Assembly (NCBI GenBank): GCA_965230615.1
Contig: OZ246012.1
Location: 186,001-250,000, forward strand
Direction of reading: 5' to 3'
DNA: 64,000 bases
Origin: G965230615 sp965230615
Lineage (GTDB): Bacteria > Pseudomonadota > Gammaproteobacteria > HTCC5015
Within the stretch, counting starts at the first letter, position 1. The number at the start of each line of letters is the position of its first letter. The position numbers were made by a program, and so were the translations under genes. The notes below the pieces were generated by a model that ran no database searches, was not told the DNA's origin, and was given only the letters and a program-made list of their open reading frames with translations. This document shows positions 43,671 through 52,456 of this stretch, one piece after another.

Positions 43671-44423
43671 TTATGCTGCCTTTATTTGGTACTGGCATAA
43701 TGAGTGAGGTATTTTTATAGAAATCAGCGTGCCTCTTTTGTTTAAATCTACATTGAGTTCACACTGATGGTTTGATAGTTGCCGTTGTATTAAAGCAAAG
43801 TGGACTGACTTTAGGTCGATTATTTTGTTCTTGCTGTTATCCAATATATTGATCAGCAGGTTTTTAAATTGATCGACTGTGGTTGAGATCAGTAATTTTT
43901 TGCTGCCGCCATTCGTCAGCATGTTGAGTACATCCTGAAATATCAGTGTTACAGTGGCTTGCAGACCATCATCAAGTTTTGCGCCGTTTATTTCTGAGTA
44001 AAACTGACAGGCGCAGTCTGTTTTGTTTGTAAGCGATTCAAACTGGCATTGAAGGTTTTCTATAAAGTCACAGTAATCAACGACCGGCCATAGTTCACGA
44101 ACCTCCTCATCCATACGACCGTAAGTTGAACTGATTGTTTGCTGTAATAATGCGATTCGTTTGTTAAAGTGCTTTTTTTGTTTTTTGGAGAGTGTGTCGT
44201 TGCTGCTGAATTCGTTGTCTAGTTTTTCAATGCCCAGCTTTATTGCAAACAGTATTTGCTGATAATCATTACGCAGGGTTAACGCCATATTCATGCGCAG
44301 TTTTTCGTTGGTATCCTGAAGATAGTTGATAAAGCTAATGAGATTAGCGTCAGTAACGTCGGCCTGGGTTGATGTCATCCCTGGGGCCTTCCTGACAGTA
44401 TCTTGCGTTTGAATAATTGACAT
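43671..44423 (-). CDS. Degenerate NarX/HisKA_3-type histidine kinase-like protein
   Basis: About 250 residues from ATG 44423 (GGA seven bases upstream; a TTG at 44450 is unlikely). The helix MALTLRNDYQQILFAIKLGIE (about 45-65) aligns with the HisKA_3 H-box (LHDxxGQxLxAIxL), but the phosphorylatable His is Arg/Asn. EVRELWPVVDYCDFIENLQCQFE mirrors the next helix of that family. The ATPase part (about 150-240) retains LLINILDNSKNKI, an N-box-like segment, but has no clear glycine boxes. It is therefore probably a pseudokinase adaptor for a two-component or HDOD pathway. Confidence 0.62.
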   Translation of the reverse strand: MSIIQTQDTVRKAPGMTSTQADVTDANLISFINYLQDTNEKLRMNMALTLRNDYQQILFAIKLGIEKLDNEFSSNDTLSKKQKKHFNKRIALLQQTISSTYGRMDEEVRELWPVVDYCDFIENLQCQFESLTNKTDCACQFYSEINGAKLDDGLQATVTLIFQDVLNMLTNGGSKKLLISTTVDQFKNLLINILDNSKNKIIDLKSVHFALIQRQLSNHQCELNVDLNKRGTLISIKIPHSLCQYQIKAA

Positions 44424-44599
44424 AAGCAAATCCGGCTGCTCGCATTCCAATAATTACTCTTATGTAAATTATTTCAATTTATAATTTACATTATTTGCTA
44501 ATGATCAACTATAAGTGGAAGCATGTCAACAGTTGGCCGCAAACTGCGGCAATCCGGGAAATTCTTGTAAATGGCTGTTTTTATTGAATTAAAACTAAA

Positions 44600-44622
44600 A
44601 AAGCGGCTTGGGTGGCCGCTTT
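44600..44622 (-). terminator. Terminator after regulator gene
   Basis: AAAGCGGC-TTGGGT-GGCCGCTTT with A-run on one side and TTTTTCTAT on the other; an effective terminator for the minus-strand regulator gene at 44651 and usable in both directions. Confidence 0.82.
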
Positions 44623-44650
44623 TTCTATAGATTTTTTTGTAAATTGAAGC

Positions 44651-45169
44651 TCAGTCTAAGTTAACAGATTGCAGCAAATCAATGATGATAGTTTTATCGA
44701 TTTCCGACTTTCTTGAACGGCCGGCGCGGCGTATCACGGCGTTACAAATCAGATCCAGCTTTTGATCTGATAACTGTTCAATGTCAATGCCTTGTTCACT
44801 GGCAACATCACGCACATAAACAATGGCTTTTGCCAGCAGAGTATAGTCCATGCCTTTATGGCTGTGCAGCACAGTAGGATCGTAGTTTTTATCGCCTTCT
44901 TTGAGCCATTTTACCGTTGATGAAATACTGGCAAAACTGCCCATATCCTCAAGCAGTATTTCTACCAGTTCCTCAAGGTTATTGGGAACGAGATCGTCTC
45001 TAATCCATTTGCCGGTTTGCACTCGTGAGTAGCCGGTACGGTTGGCCAGCCTGTTAGCGCGGCCTTTTTCGACGGGCGGGTAACCGCCTGCATCCAGAAT
45101 CTCGTTTAGCCGATTGGAAAATCCGGATATGCGTCTGGAGGTGGCTTTGTTTTTTGCGACTGCGTTCAT
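44651..45169 (-). CDS. Putative DNA-binding regulator
   Basis: 172 residues from ATG 45169 (AAGGTG six bases upstream; a GTG at 45178 lies inside it). A helix-turn-helix is plausible at about 20-65: FSNRLNEILDAGGYPP, then RANRLANRTGYSRVQTGKWIRDD, reminiscent of XRE-like or phage repressor-type domains that bind through a short recognition helix. The remainder is helical (LAKAIVYVRDVASEQG). It sits alone, divergent from a TonB receptor gene 300 bases away, so it may regulate the element or the neighbouring cargo. Family not assigned. Confidence 0.65.
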   Translation of the reverse strand: MNAVAKNKATSRRISGFSNRLNEILDAGGYPPVEKGRANRLANRTGYSRVQTGKWIRDDLVPNNLEELVEILLEDMGSFASISSTVKWLKEGDKNYDPTVLHSHKGMDYTLLAKAIVYVRDVASEQGIDIEQLSDQKLDLICNAVIRRAGRSRKSEIDKTIIIDLLQSVNLD

Positions 45170-45475
45170 TTTCTGCACCTTAATAAAGCATCATTTTGTA
45201 GTCGACTTAACACACTTTGTAAACTATCATAGCAGAAAGTTACCATGTAGAATAGATACGTCAAGGAAGAAAATGCCGACAACCAGGAAAAAAGACGTTT
45301 GTGGATCGATTAAAGCCAGTCTAAGGGCTTTATTCGTAAACTTTGCTGCGGCACGATGGTGACGGTACTGTCATGAAAACTGATCTGAACCGCCAGTTAA
45401 CAGCAGCATTGTATAACAGACAGCGTTGCGACCGAAACTAACGGAATCTGGCCAGTGGCAGATATGGATAGTGCT
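45170..45475. other. Intergenic region before the TonB-receptor gene
   Basis: About 300 bases. A possible 29-codon ORF (45274-45363, GGAAG before its ATG) is too short and lacks recognisable features. Promoters for both divergent genes should lie here; none was assigned with confidence. Confidence 0.35.
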
Positions 45476-47602
45476 ATGAAAAAACTAATACTAGTCGTTG
45501 CGGGGGTCATTGGATCATATGGGTATTGTGCAGCCGAAGATGCTCTCGATGACGATATTCATATGCTGGATGTGCCAACCGTGATCACACCCACTCGTAT
45601 GAACCAATCTATTGCAGATACTCCGACATCAGTGACGGTAATCACGTCCGATATGATTCGGGATCTTGGTCTGCGAACTTATCCAGAGGTTTTACGATTA
45701 GTACCCGGCATGACAGTGCAGGACAAAGCCGGTAACTTTCCGGTGGTGCAGTATCACGGTACTAATTTTCAGGCGCCTCGTAGAATCCAGGTACTGGTTG
45801 ATGGCATATCGGTGTATAGAACCGGCAAGGCTGAAATGGATTGGACGCAAATTCCAGCTGCATTAGAGGATGTGGATCGTATTGAAGTTGTTCGTGGCCC
45901 TAATGCCGCCAGTTATGGCGCTAACTCTATGGTGGCGGTAATTAACATTATTACCCGGCATCCATCTGAATCATTGGGCTGGCAGGTCAAAGCCCGTACC
46001 GGCAGTCTTGATACCAGTGACCAATATGTTGGTTATGCCGGTAAGCTTGCCGGTAAACACGATTTTCGTCTGAGTTATAGTCGTACTGCAGACAGTGGTT
46101 ATGATCTGAATACGGATGGTGATGAGAGACGTGACTCTACCGATATCAAGCGTTTAAACTTTAAAAGTATTTTTACCTTAAGTGATGCAGATGAACTGGA
46201 GCTATCCATAGGATTGTTGCAAGGCGAAAACCAGGAAGAGTTTGTAGACGATAGCCAGATTAGCTTCCCTGATATTGATTTGGAAAATAATTTTTTGCAA
46301 CTTGATTGGCACCATGCGTTTTCTGAGAACCATCATTTAATGGTACGTGCACATACGATGAATGAAATCCGTGAGCAGCGCTGGACAAGTTGTGTTCCGC
46401 AGATCACGCTTACTTCGGAATTACGTGCCATGCATTCAGCCAATCCTGAATACGCTGCAACCATTCTTGCCGGTGGCATTCCCAGCGGGGGTTCTGCACA
46501 GGATGATGCTTTGGCGGCCGATGTGTTTGCCAGAGTTGCATCGTTGGGTGGTGTTGCAGCTGCGTCTGCATTGTCTTGCGGCCAGGCCAACCAGGATTTT
46601 GATTTGTTGAAGCATGATATCGAGATTCAGGATACCTATGTCTTTAATGAAAATAGCCGTGTGGTTTTTGGTGCCGGCTTTACCGATTCTGAAGTCACCA
46701 GCGAAACGTTTTTTAATGGCGGTCCTTTTGATGTAAAGAGTGTTCGCTTATTTGGTAGTTTAGAACATCGTTTCAATCAGAAATTTTTGATCAATGCCGG
46801 TTTTCTTTGGGAAAACGAAGACCTGGTGGATACGAATGAAGTTTCCCCCAGAGTTTCTTTGCATTACTCACCCTCGAAATACCACACTATTAAGTTTGTA
46901 GCTTCCAAGGCCGTACGCACTCCGGATCTTTTTGAGGTGACGCCCGACTGGAATTATTTTTTTAGAGGCCTAACGCCGCCGGTTGCAGGTCAAACGGATG
47001 CTTTCTTCTATTTTAGTGCGGCAGGACCCTTTCCCGATCTGGAGTCGGAGGAAATCGTGTCCAATGAGATTATATGGTATGCACGTTTACCGAAACCTGG
47101 TCTGCAATTTGAGCTAAAAGTTTTTAGAGAAGAATTGGACGATTTGATTTCTGAGAAGCTTCAGTTTTTTGATTTCAATCCAACCAATAATGGGGAAGTC
47201 ATTATTGAAGGTTTTGAAGCTGAAGTCACCTTTAAACCCACGCAACGTTTAACGACAAGATTGGCCTATTCATACCAGGATCTGGAGACCGATGATTTCT
47301 TTGAAACTGGCTTCCACACGACGCACAGTGGTTCGATTGTTGTTGGCTACAAATTTGATAGGGGCTACAAACTGAATGGTGCCTATTTTGCCAATACAGA
47401 AATATCCGGTTTTGACTTTCACCGGTATGATATAACGGCTTCCAAGGTATTTAAACTGGGTGATAGTGAGTTACGTGGTTCGCTACAGTATCGTTATGTG
47501 CCGAAAGATCAGGGTGGGGCTGCGGATGATATTAACCGGACATTCGAAAATGATTATGACGATAGTGATCAGTTTTATTTAACTCTGGACTATACATTTT
47601 AA
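45476..47602 (+). CDS. TonB-dependent outer-membrane receptor
   Basis: About 708 residues from ATG 45476; in-frame ATG 45464 and GTG 45455 give longer forms. Signal peptide (KKLILVVAGVIGSYGYCAAE). The plug domain (about 35-145) has TPTSVTVITSDMIRDLGLRTYPEVLRL-type sequence with VLVDGISVYRTG and IEVVRGPNAASYG, and the barrel runs to a terminal aromatic FYLTLDYTF signature. Substrate unknown. It is followed by a PqaA-like gene, a substrate-binding protein gene and a hybrid kinase gene, suggesting a nutrient-responsive module. An extra 60-residue loop (about 290-370) is Ala/Ser-rich. Confidence 0.88.
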   Translation: MKKLILVVAGVIGSYGYCAAEDALDDDIHMLDVPTVITPTRMNQSIADTPTSVTVITSDMIRDLGLRTYPEVLRLVPGMTVQDKAGNFPVVQYHGTNFQAPRRIQVLVDGISVYRTGKAEMDWTQIPAALEDVDRIEVVRGPNAASYGANSMVAVINIITRHPSESLGWQVKARTGSLDTSDQYVGYAGKLAGKHDFRLSYSRTADSGYDLNTDGDERRDSTDIKRLNFKSIFTLSDADELELSIGLLQGENQEEFVDDSQISFPDIDLENNFLQLDWHHAFSENHHLMVRAHTMNEIREQRWTSCVPQITLTSELRAMHSANPEYAATILAGGIPSGGSAQDDALAADVFARVASLGGVAAASALSCGQANQDFDLLKHDIEIQDTYVFNENSRVVFGAGFTDSEVTSETFFNGGPFDVKSVRLFGSLEHRFNQKFLINAGFLWENEDLVDTNEVSPRVSLHYSPSKYHTIKFVASKAVRTPDLFEVTPDWNYFFRGLTPPVAGQTDAFFYFSAAGPFPDLESEEIVSNEIIWYARLPKPGLQFELKVFREELDDLISEKLQFFDFNPTNNGEVIIEGFEAEVTFKPTQRLTTRLAYSYQDLETDDFFETGFHTTHSGSIVVGYKFDRGYKLNGAYFANTEISGFDFHRYDITASKVFKLGDSELRGSLQYRYVPKDQGGAADDINRTFENDYDDSDQFYLTLDYTF

Positions 47603-47658
47603 ATTTCTTGCGGTGAGTTTTAAAAAAATTATTATTATAAATATTTAGGAGATGTTGT

Positions 47659-49449
47659 ATGAATCAACGTGGTTTATCGTTAGTTGCATTTTCAAGGAAG
47701 TATTTTTCCTGCTTGTTATTGCTTTTTATTGTCTCGTCCAGTACCCATGCGTTACAAGTTCCTAATGCCTTACAAGAGTATATTGAGTTGGATGATGAGG
47801 CTTATAGTTATGAAGTTGTGTCCAATCTGGCATTGCCGGGCGCAACGGCTTATATTGTGCGTATGACTTCTCAGCACTGGCGTAGTGATACTGAAGTTGA
47901 TCGCACGTTATGGGAACATGCCATGACAGTTGTGGTGCCTGATACCGTTGCTTCATCAACCGCAGTGCTGTTCATTGACAGCGGCGATAATCTTGATGAC
48001 TTTCTGGCGCCGGACGATACCCAACTGCAAGTACTGGTAACACTGGCGACTGCTACTAATACGATTGCAGCAGCCGTGGGTCAGGTACCTAATCAACCGT
48101 TAACGTTTTTGGATGAGCCGGATGAAGCCAGGTTTGAAGATGACTTGGTTGCATACTCATGGGACATGTCGATGGGCACAGGTGATTTAATCTGGTCTGC
48201 GTATGTGCCAATGGCAAAGTCCGCAATCAAAGCATTGGACACCGTGGAAAATGTTGCGGCTGATCTTGAGGTCGCTGTGCAACCGGAACAATTTGCGGTA
48301 TTTGGTTTCTCCAAACGAGGCGCTGCAACCTGGTTTACGGCTGTATTTGATGAGCGCGTGGTGGCTATTTCGCCTGGTGTTTTCGATACTCTGAATTTTG
48401 CACCTTCATTAGAGTTACAGCGGTTAACCTATGGTGAGTTTGCCGCTGAACTGGTTGAATACGATACACGCAAAGTACTTGATCGTTTTCGCACCAAAGA
48501 AGGCAAGCGGCTTGCTAAAGCGGTTGACCCTTACGTTTATCGGGATTTGGTTGATATACCTAAATACATCATTAATACCAGTGGTGATCAGTTTTACCCG
48601 GCGTCAACTCAGTTCTATCTTTCTGAATTGCAGGGAGAGTCGTTAATCCGCTATGTACCAAACACCGGGCATAGTGGTGAAAATGGTGGTTTTGAAAATG
48701 CCATTTTTGGTTTAGTCGCCTGGTACCAGCGCATTGTTAGCGGTACGCCACGGCCAGGCTTGTCCTGGGACTTTGATACTCACTCCAAACAGTTTAGTGT
48801 TGAGACAACAGGTGAGATTCTTTCCGTAACTTTATATACAGCGGAAAATCCTGAAGCGCGTGATTTTCGCTTTCCTACCTTTGGACCAAACTGGCAGGCA
48901 CAAACATTAACACCGGGTGCCAATGGTGCTTTTAATATACCGATCAATGATCCGGTGCAGGGTTGGAAGGGTTATTTTGTCGAAATTGCCTTTCAAGGTG
49001 TATCGGTATTGCCCGAAGTTTATAGCACACCCATTTTTATTACACCGGATGAGTTTGCTTTTACGCTTGAACAGCCTGTGTTAGATCCTCGTAATAAACA
49101 ATACTGGCAGCAAAAGCTGGCAGACATGATTGACCAAGGTATGATCGATCAGGAATTAAGTGATTCTTTTCCGATTCGGATTTTAGGCAGAAATTTTGTT
49201 AACGATATTGAGTCGGCGCTGGATATTTTGAGTGATACATCGAATAGTTCCAGAAAAAAAGCGCTGCAGGAATGCCTTGTTACGCGTTTGAATATTAAAG
49301 ATGGTCAACTTGGCTGGTACTCACGTTTCAAACTTTGGGTTACCGGTAAGTTGGATACCTGGAAAATTTGGAATATCGCCAATCGTTTGTTTAAGCATGA
49401 TTTCTATTATGGAGCTAGAAGCCTATGCAAAAGTATTAATGCGAGCTGA
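47659..49449 (+). CDS. PhoPQ-activated pathogenicity-related (PqaA-like) protein
   Basis: 596 residues with a Sec signal peptide (about 1-31, ending STHA-LQV) and AGGAG eight bases before the ATG. It matches the PqaA family: an alpha/beta-hydrolase-like core beginning WRSDTEVDRTLWEHAMTVVVP, then VFGFSKRGAATWFTA (about 215, a nucleophile-elbow region reading GFSKRG, with Ser present) and a C-terminal FNTSGDQFYPASTQFY-like segment, here IINTSGDQFYPAST. PqaA was found through antimicrobial-peptide resistance in Salmonella; substrate unknown. A terminator-like hairpin follows. Confidence 0.84.
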   Translation: MNQRGLSLVAFSRKYFSCLLLLFIVSSSTHALQVPNALQEYIELDDEAYSYEVVSNLALPGATAYIVRMTSQHWRSDTEVDRTLWEHAMTVVVPDTVASSTAVLFIDSGDNLDDFLAPDDTQLQVLVTLATATNTIAAAVGQVPNQPLTFLDEPDEARFEDDLVAYSWDMSMGTGDLIWSAYVPMAKSAIKALDTVENVAADLEVAVQPEQFAVFGFSKRGAATWFTAVFDERVVAISPGVFDTLNFAPSLELQRLTYGEFAAELVEYDTRKVLDRFRTKEGKRLAKAVDPYVYRDLVDIPKYIINTSGDQFYPASTQFYLSELQGESLIRYVPNTGHSGENGGFENAIFGLVAWYQRIVSGTPRPGLSWDFDTHSKQFSVETTGEILSVTLYTAENPEARDFRFPTFGPNWQAQTLTPGANGAFNIPINDPVQGWKGYFVEIAFQGVSVLPEVYSTPIFITPDEFAFTLEQPVLDPRNKQYWQQKLADMIDQGMIDQELSDSFPIRILGRNFVNDIESALDILSDTSNSSRKKALQECLVTRLNIKDGQLGWYSRFKLWVTGKLDTWKIWNIANRLFKHDFYYGARSLCKSINAS

Positions 49450-49495
49450 GCTTTGATTTGAGTAAGTAGTCATAAAAGCCCAGCTATCTTTTTTT
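49444..49495 (+). terminator. Terminator after PqaA-like gene
   Basis: AGCTGAGCTTT at 49444-49454 pairs with AAAAGCCCAGCT at 49474-49485 (one internal mismatch), followed by ATCTTTTTTT. Confidence 0.7.
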
Positions 49496-49530
49496 GCAGT
49501 CAATGAGTAAAGCAATTGAAACTAGCTGTA

Positions 49531-50466
49531 ATGTTAACGAGAAAATGCTTGCTATGTTGGATAGCTTGCTTGTTGCTGGGTTTTTTACCGCATGCCACAG
49601 CACAAAAAGATGAAGTCGTTCTTCAGTACGTAGTCTCGAAAACTGATCCGACGACTTCGCTGCTTTTTGATGCGCTTAAAGCAGGTTTTCCCGATAAACC
49701 TGTAGGCCTGATTAATTTAGGAGAAGATTCATTTGTTGAACAGGGTAATGCTGTTTATCTAGCCGCAGGTTCCCGTGTATTAGATCATCTGCTCAGCAAG
49801 GAAGTAAAAGCACCTATCATAGCAGTATTCATGTCGAGCCTGGCTTATGCTCAGGTACTGGAAGCACATACTAAGACGGATTATCGCCCGAATATCTCCG
49901 CTGTTTATTCCGATTCATCTATCCCTCAACAATTAGCATTGATTCAGTCGATATTTGGTGAGCAAGCTAATGTAGCAGTATTGCTGAGTCAAAAAACAGA
50001 ATTTCTAAAAAAGGAGCTGTTAGCTGCCGCGAATAAAATTGATGTCAACATTAAAATACACAAGCACTTACCGGGCCGTGATATCAATAAAAGCCATAAC
50101 CAAACCCGAGGCGCCAATGTTTTATTGGCATTGCCGGATTCTACAATTTACAACAGAACTAATCTAAAAAAGATCATTCTATCGTCTTATCGAAAAAGAC
50201 AGGCCATTATTGGTTATTCCGTTCAATTGGTAGAAGCAGGTGGAATAGCCACTGTTTATTCTGATCCTGAGGATTTGGCCGAACAAACGATTCTGTTATT
50301 ACAACAATATTTTGCCAACGGGGCTTTGCCGCCACCCCAGCACGCCGATTCATTTGATATAAAGACCAACGAATATCTTGCCCGCTCTATTAACCTGGTT
50401 TTGCCGGATAAAGTAAAGCTAAAAGAGCAGGTTGCATCGATACTGGGGGCGTGCTGTGTACGGTAA
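49531..50466 (+). CDS. ABC-type uncharacterised substrate-binding protein
   Basis: About 311 residues from ATG 49531 (a TTG at 49516 is possible; ribosome site weak). Sec signal peptide (KCLLCWIACLLLGFLPHATAQ). The mature part resembles the ABC_sub_bind periplasmic family: AGSRVLDHLLSKEVKAPIIAVFMS, then YSDSSIPQQLALIQSIFG and ANVAVLLSQ, ending with the hinge ATVYSDPEDLAEQTILLLQQ. It overlaps the start of the hybrid kinase gene. Transport partners are absent, so it is more likely the sensor subunit that reports a ligand to that kinase (inference). Confidence 0.8.
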   Translation: MLTRKCLLCWIACLLLGFLPHATAQKDEVVLQYVVSKTDPTTSLLFDALKAGFPDKPVGLINLGEDSFVEQGNAVYLAAGSRVLDHLLSKEVKAPIIAVFMSSLAYAQVLEAHTKTDYRPNISAVYSDSSIPQQLALIQSIFGEQANVAVLLSQKTEFLKKELLAAANKIDVNIKIHKHLPGRDINKSHNQTRGANVLLALPDSTIYNRTNLKKIILSSYRKRQAIIGYSVQLVEAGGIATVYSDPEDLAEQTILLLQQYFANGALPPPQHADSFDIKTNEYLARSINLVLPDKVKLKEQVASILGACCVR

Positions 50467-52447
50467 GTTTAGATTTGGTATTAACGCCAGAGCATTAGCT
50501 GCGACAGTAGTGCCTGCTTTTTTTCTGTTTGCCATTTTGACGCTTATGTACATGTCAGAACGCAATGAAGAAACCAAGACCGTGTTTCAGCAAAAGGGGA
50601 AGCGTGTTGCTGATGCTGTTGCGGCAGTCAGTGAATTTCCGTTGTTGTTCGGCGACCGTAATTACCTTATTCGCCCGCTAACAGCCTATATCAATGATCC
50701 AGAGATCTATACGATAGAAATTCTGGATGCGGATAAAAAAATCTTTTTGAAGAAGGAAGATGAAAAATTTAATAAAGGTGAGTCAGAGATTGTTATTTTT
50801 GAAAGGGCGGTTAATAGCACTATTGATGATATCAACACTTTCGATGTCCGCGATGATATTAGTGTTAATGTGATTGAAGGCGATAATACAGGCGCAGAAT
50901 TTCTGATAGTGGGTTATGTCAAAATTGGTATGTCCACCCATATCAAGCAGGAAAAGCAGCTATCCATATTAATATCCGGTGTTTTGCTTGGTGGTGTTAC
51001 TTTAATCATCAGTATCTTTATAGGATCGCTATTTGGTAAAAGCATTGTTAATCCGGTCAGGCATATTATGTCTACTGTCGCCAAAATCAGGAAAGGCGAT
51101 TATGAGATTAGAACCAACTCTAAATCCAAGGATGAAATTGCTGCGTTGGGTAGTGATATAGACTTGCTGGCCAAGGAATTAGGTGAAGCCAAGAAACAGC
51201 AAAAACACATGCTGTCTGACTTAACCCAGGCAAAGAATGAGGCCGACAGGGCAAATGCGAAAAAAACCAACTTTCTGGCTTTGGTTAGTCATGATTTGCG
51301 TAACCCGTTGAACGCATTGCTGTTGTCGACCGAAGCAATGAAAGAAACCGACATTAACGAATATCAGCGTAAATTACTGAGAACAACACACTTGTCTGCT
51401 GACTTATTGCACCGCTTGATCGAGAGCATTTTGGATATTAGTGTGATGGAAGCCGGCCAGTTCCATATTGAGCAAAAATATTTCTCACTAACGGATTCCA
51501 TAAATGATGCGCTGGCTAAAAATAAAGAATTCGCTGACCGGCGAGGCCTTAAACTGGATGTTTCCTTTGATATAGATACTGGATTAAGTAATGTGTATGT
51601 ATATACCGATCCAGTGCGTTTGCATCAGATTTTGGATAATCTAATTAGCAATGCTATCAAATTTACTAACGAGGGTGGCGTTTATCTGGATATAGCGTTA
51701 TATGATCTATCAACCGGTAGAGCTAAATTAGTTATCGAAGTAAAAGATACCGGCATTGGTATACCTGATAGCCACTTATCATCTATTTTTGATATGTTTG
51801 AGCAAGTTGATCCGCCTAGCTCAAAACGGCATGAAGGTATGGGGTTGGGGCTAGCTATTACCAAGCAATTAGCAGAAGCGATGGGTGGTGCGATTGAAGT
51901 AGAAAGTGAGTTGCTAAAGGGTTCTTTATTTAGAGTAGGTTTTACCGTTGATTATAAATCCAGAGATATTGTTGAAGAGTTTTCATCAAGGACAAAGCTT
52001 GGTTCTATCGGTGTCGATAAATCCAAAAGAATCTTGCTGGTAGAAGATAATTTCGAGAATCAGCAGTCAGTAGCTACGATTCTAAATAATGTCGGTTTAC
52101 AGGTTGATCTGGCGAGTAATGGTCACGAGGGTTATCAAAAGTTTGTTGCGAACGAATACCATATTGTATTCATTGATTGCTTTATGCCGGGTATGGACGG
52201 CTATGAATTAGCCAGCAAAATACGTTCGTATGAAAAAACACATGCTTCAGGCAAACGAGCCTCCCTGATTGCCTTAACGGCTGCTGTTCAACACAAGGAT
52301 ATTGATCGTTGTTATCAAGTTGGCATGGATGATGTAATCACCAAACCCTATAGCATTATAGACTTGTATAAATGGGTGGCAGGCTCGTTATCGGCTGAAA
52401 ATAAAGTATTGCAGTTGATGAAGAATAAAGATAATTCCGATACTTAG
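50456..52447 (+). CDS. Hybrid sensor histidine kinase with receiver domain
   Basis: About 663 residues from GTG 50456 (GGGGG six bases upstream), overlapping the previous gene by 11 bases. Domains: membrane helix (about 10-32), periplasmic sensor region (about 33-170), second helix (about 172-193), HAMP (about 193-245), HisKA with phospho-His in FLALVSHDLRNPLNALLL (about 278), HATPase_c with NLISNAIKF (about 395), DTGIGIP (about 435) and GLGLAITKQLA, then a receiver domain with LLVEDNFEN (about 526) and phospho-Asp in VFIDCFMPGMDG (about 573). No separate response regulator follows, so the output is unknown. Confidence 0.9.
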   Translation: MYGKFRFGINARALAATVVPAFFLFAILTLMYMSERNEETKTVFQQKGKRVADAVAAVSEFPLLFGDRNYLIRPLTAYINDPEIYTIEILDADKKIFLKKEDEKFNKGESEIVIFERAVNSTIDDINTFDVRDDISVNVIEGDNTGAEFLIVGYVKIGMSTHIKQEKQLSILISGVLLGGVTLIISIFIGSLFGKSIVNPVRHIMSTVAKIRKGDYEIRTNSKSKDEIAALGSDIDLLAKELGEAKKQQKHMLSDLTQAKNEADRANAKKTNFLALVSHDLRNPLNALLLSTEAMKETDINEYQRKLLRTTHLSADLLHRLIESILDISVMEAGQFHIEQKYFSLTDSINDALAKNKEFADRRGLKLDVSFDIDTGLSNVYVYTDPVRLHQILDNLISNAIKFTNEGGVYLDIALYDLSTGRAKLVIEVKDTGIGIPDSHLSSIFDMFEQVDPPSSKRHEGMGLGLAITKQLAEAMGGAIEVESELLKGSLFRVGFTVDYKSRDIVEEFSSRTKLGSIGVDKSKRILLVEDNFENQQSVATILNNVGLQVDLASNGHEGYQKFVANEYHIVFIDCFMPGMDGYELASKIRSYEKTHASGKRASLIALTAAVQHKDIDRCYQVGMDDVITKPYSIIDLYKWVAGSLSAENKVLQLMKNKDNSDT

Positions 52448-52456
52448 CCTGTTATT

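Noticed and set aside
45274..45363. 29-codon ORF upstream of the TonB receptor gene
   Set aside because: It has a fair ribosome site but is too short and without recognisable features.
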